From Bradyrhizobium genosp. SA-3 (GTDB taxonomy: Bacteria > Pseudomonadota > Alphaproteobacteria > Rhizobiales > Xanthobacteraceae), in NCBI RefSeq assembly GCF_004212635.1, contig NZ_PSRT01000006.1, forward strand, positions 41,884 to 105,883: a DNA stretch of 64,000 bases, written 5' to 3'. Below are positions 62,795 through 64,000 of this stretch, in pieces. The notes under the pieces were generated by a model, which did not search any database, was not told where the DNA came from, and was given only the letters and a program-made list of their open reading frames with translations. The translations under genes were made by a program, and so were the position numbers. Positions within the stretch are counted from its first letter, which is position 1, and each line of letters begins with the position of its first letter.

Positions 62795-63415
62795 ATGGCA
62801 TCCACTGACCCAAATCATTCACTCAACCCGCATTCCGATCGCCTGCGCGAGCTTGCCGCTTTGATTCATCCCGACCGGTTTGCCAGCCATCTTGATGGGC
62901 TCCTGTCGGCCGCCACAGTGCTGCAGTTGCAGAAGACTCCGAGACTGCAGCAAAGACTGGTCGAATTGCTGCTGGGCAGTGAGCTGGTCTCGAACGGAAC
63001 CGACTGGGGTAGGGACGTTCTGCTCGGGCATGATCCGCGTCGGGCGGCCCTGCTCGCCGGCAGTATCTGGCATGCCCGTTCGGTGCTCAAGCTTGTGTCA
63101 AAGCATGATGTAGCGATTCTGGTCAAAAATATTGGTGCGGAAGCTCATGCTTTCGCAATCCGACACGTATCCAGCGCCGTCGCAACCACATCGATTGACG
63201 ATCCGCAGAAGCTGGCGAGCCAGATTGAACATGACGGGTGTGCCTGCCTTGGTGCTTGGCTCAAGGACGCATCAGAGCTTGACCGTGTGCGCGTTCTTTT
63301 CCGTTTACCTGTGGGAACCACCGCCGAATCCCCAGCAGCCGAACACCACAATTCAGCAGGTCAGTTACTGTCTTTGGTGGTGGCCCATTTGGCCACGGAG
63401 GAGCCAGCGGCATGA
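62795..63415 (+). CDS. nolU: T3SS protein NolU
   Basis: NolU is the rhizobial counterpart of the SctK sorting-platform protein. The 206-residue protein is helical (LIHPDRFASHLDGLLSAATVLQLQKTPRLQQRLVELLLG) with a Cys/His/Ser-containing C-terminal region. Its end overlaps nolV by 4 bp (ATGA). The name rests on position between rhcJ and nolV and on length; sequence motifs are weak. Confidence 0.85.
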   Translation: MASTDPNHSLNPHSDRLRELAALIHPDRFASHLDGLLSAATVLQLQKTPRLQQRLVELLLGSELVSNGTDWGRDVLLGHDPRRAALLAGSIWHARSVLKLVSKHDVAILVKNIGAEAHAFAIRHVSSAVATTSIDDPQKLASQIEHDGCACLGAWLKDASELDRVRVLFRLPVGTTAESPAAEHHNSAGQLLSLVVAHLATEEPAA

Positions 63416-64000
63416 CGGCCGATGAAACAGTCTTGCCAGATTGCCCGCGGATACGGCCGCTTGGTCCGCTCATACCAGCCGCGGAACTTGGTATCTGGTA
63501 CGATGCGGTGCAGACGCACGCGCTAGCCGAGCGATATCTGCGGCAGGTTCGCAGTTGGGCAAGGAAAGCCTATCAGCAGGAGCGGGAGCGCGGCCATCGC
63601 GAAGGTCTTAGGTCAGGCTCGGACGAAATGGCACAGCTGATCGCCCGAGCTGCTTACGATGTGGCCCGGCGAAAAGCCGTTCTGCAACAGGAGTTGCCAC
63701 AGCTCGTGATTGAGATATTGACCGATTTGTTGGGCTCCTTTGATCCGGGTGAGATGTTGGTAAGGACCGTTCGTCACGCCGTCGAGCAAAGATATGGCAG
63801 CGCAGAAGTATGCCTTCACGTCTCTCCTGTGAATGCTGATGCACTAAGGCATGAATTCGTGGCGTTCGATGGAACGGATGGTCGGCCGAAAGTCAGAATT
63901 GATCCGGACCCGGCCGTGGGGCCCGACCAGTGCGTTCTGTGGAGTGAGTTCGGCAGTGTCGATTTAGGGCTTGCCGCGCAGCTCCGCACATTGCGTCTCA
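63412..64000 (+). CDS. nolV: T3SS stator protein NolV (SctL), 3' end outside window
   Basis: NolV is the SctL-type regulator that binds the export ATPase RhcN. The 196 codons visible start MTADETVLPDCPRIRPLGPL and include the helical SctL/FliH-like stretch YQQERERGHREGLRSGSDEMAQLIARAAYDVARRKAVL. The frame is open to the window end, with about 12 residues missing if it has the usual length. The ATG overlaps the nolU stop. The ATPase gene rhcN is expected next. Confidence 0.9.
   Translation, partial: MTADETVLPDCPRIRPLGPLIPAAELGIWYDAVQTHALAERYLRQVRSWARKAYQQERERGHREGLRSGSDEMAQLIARAAYDVARRKAVLQQELPQLVIEILTDLLGSFDPGEMLVRTVRHAVEQRYGSAEVCLHVSPVNADALRHEFVAFDGTDGRPKVRIDPDPAVGPDQCVLWSEFGSVDLGLAAQLRTLRL

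Overview
The window reads as part of a Bradyrhizobium symbiosis island. The nif gene set, the small ferredoxin behind nifB, the fixBCX operon without fixA, and a rhizobial (Rhc/Nop) type III secretion cluster with tts boxes together point to a soybean-type or related Bradyrhizobium. No intact transposase, tRNA or rRNA gene was seen.

Bases 1-29,600 are a nitrogen-fixation block. It begins inside nifK and runs through nifE-nifN-nifX, two small nif-associated genes and a 2[4Fe-4S] ferredoxin. Next come a Rieske protein, an IscA-like/NifU-like/NifS Fe-S set, nifT and a SIR2-domain gene. The nifB unit follows: nifB, a ferredoxin, two nifZ-type genes, two small nif-associated genes and an unusual DegT-fold protein. 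After a second Rieske operon, a decayed bolA and a [2Fe-2S] ferredoxin, the block ends with a porin, a nitrogenase-associated ArsC-like gene, nifH-nifQ, nifV, nifW, fixBCX and ahpC-ahpD. Sigma-54 -24/-12 elements, several with a TGT-N10-ACA NifA site 60-110 bp upstream, precede most of these units.

Bases 29,600-39,300 are sparse and eroded. They hold a frameshifted Ulp1-type effector remnant, a mod operon in which modA and modB are wrecked but modC and a DUF2478 gene stay open, a di-heme cytochrome c peroxidase, and a few small genes. The mod and peroxidase units have near-consensus sigma-54 promoters.

Bases 39,300-51,000 hold a tts-box-driven NopM-type LRR/NEL E3 ligase effector, a pair of P-loop ATPases, and two linked M16 peptidase genes under a NifA-type promoter. 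A di-iron ferritin-like protein and a tts box in front of broken effector-like sequence complete this part.

Bases 51,000-64,000 are the left part of the T3SS locus. On the minus strand are a TPR lipoprotein, rhcV, two accessory genes, a SctD-like gene, nopA, nopC, nopX, a candidate effector and nolW. On the plus strand are nopB, rhcJ, nolU and the start of nolV. Four tts boxes mark the TtsI-controlled units here. Three regulons therefore meet in the window: NifA/RpoN for fixation and for its redox and metal supply, TtsI for secretion, and probably FixK/FNR for the OmpW-type porin.

All calls come from reading the sequence and recalling families. No database search was run.
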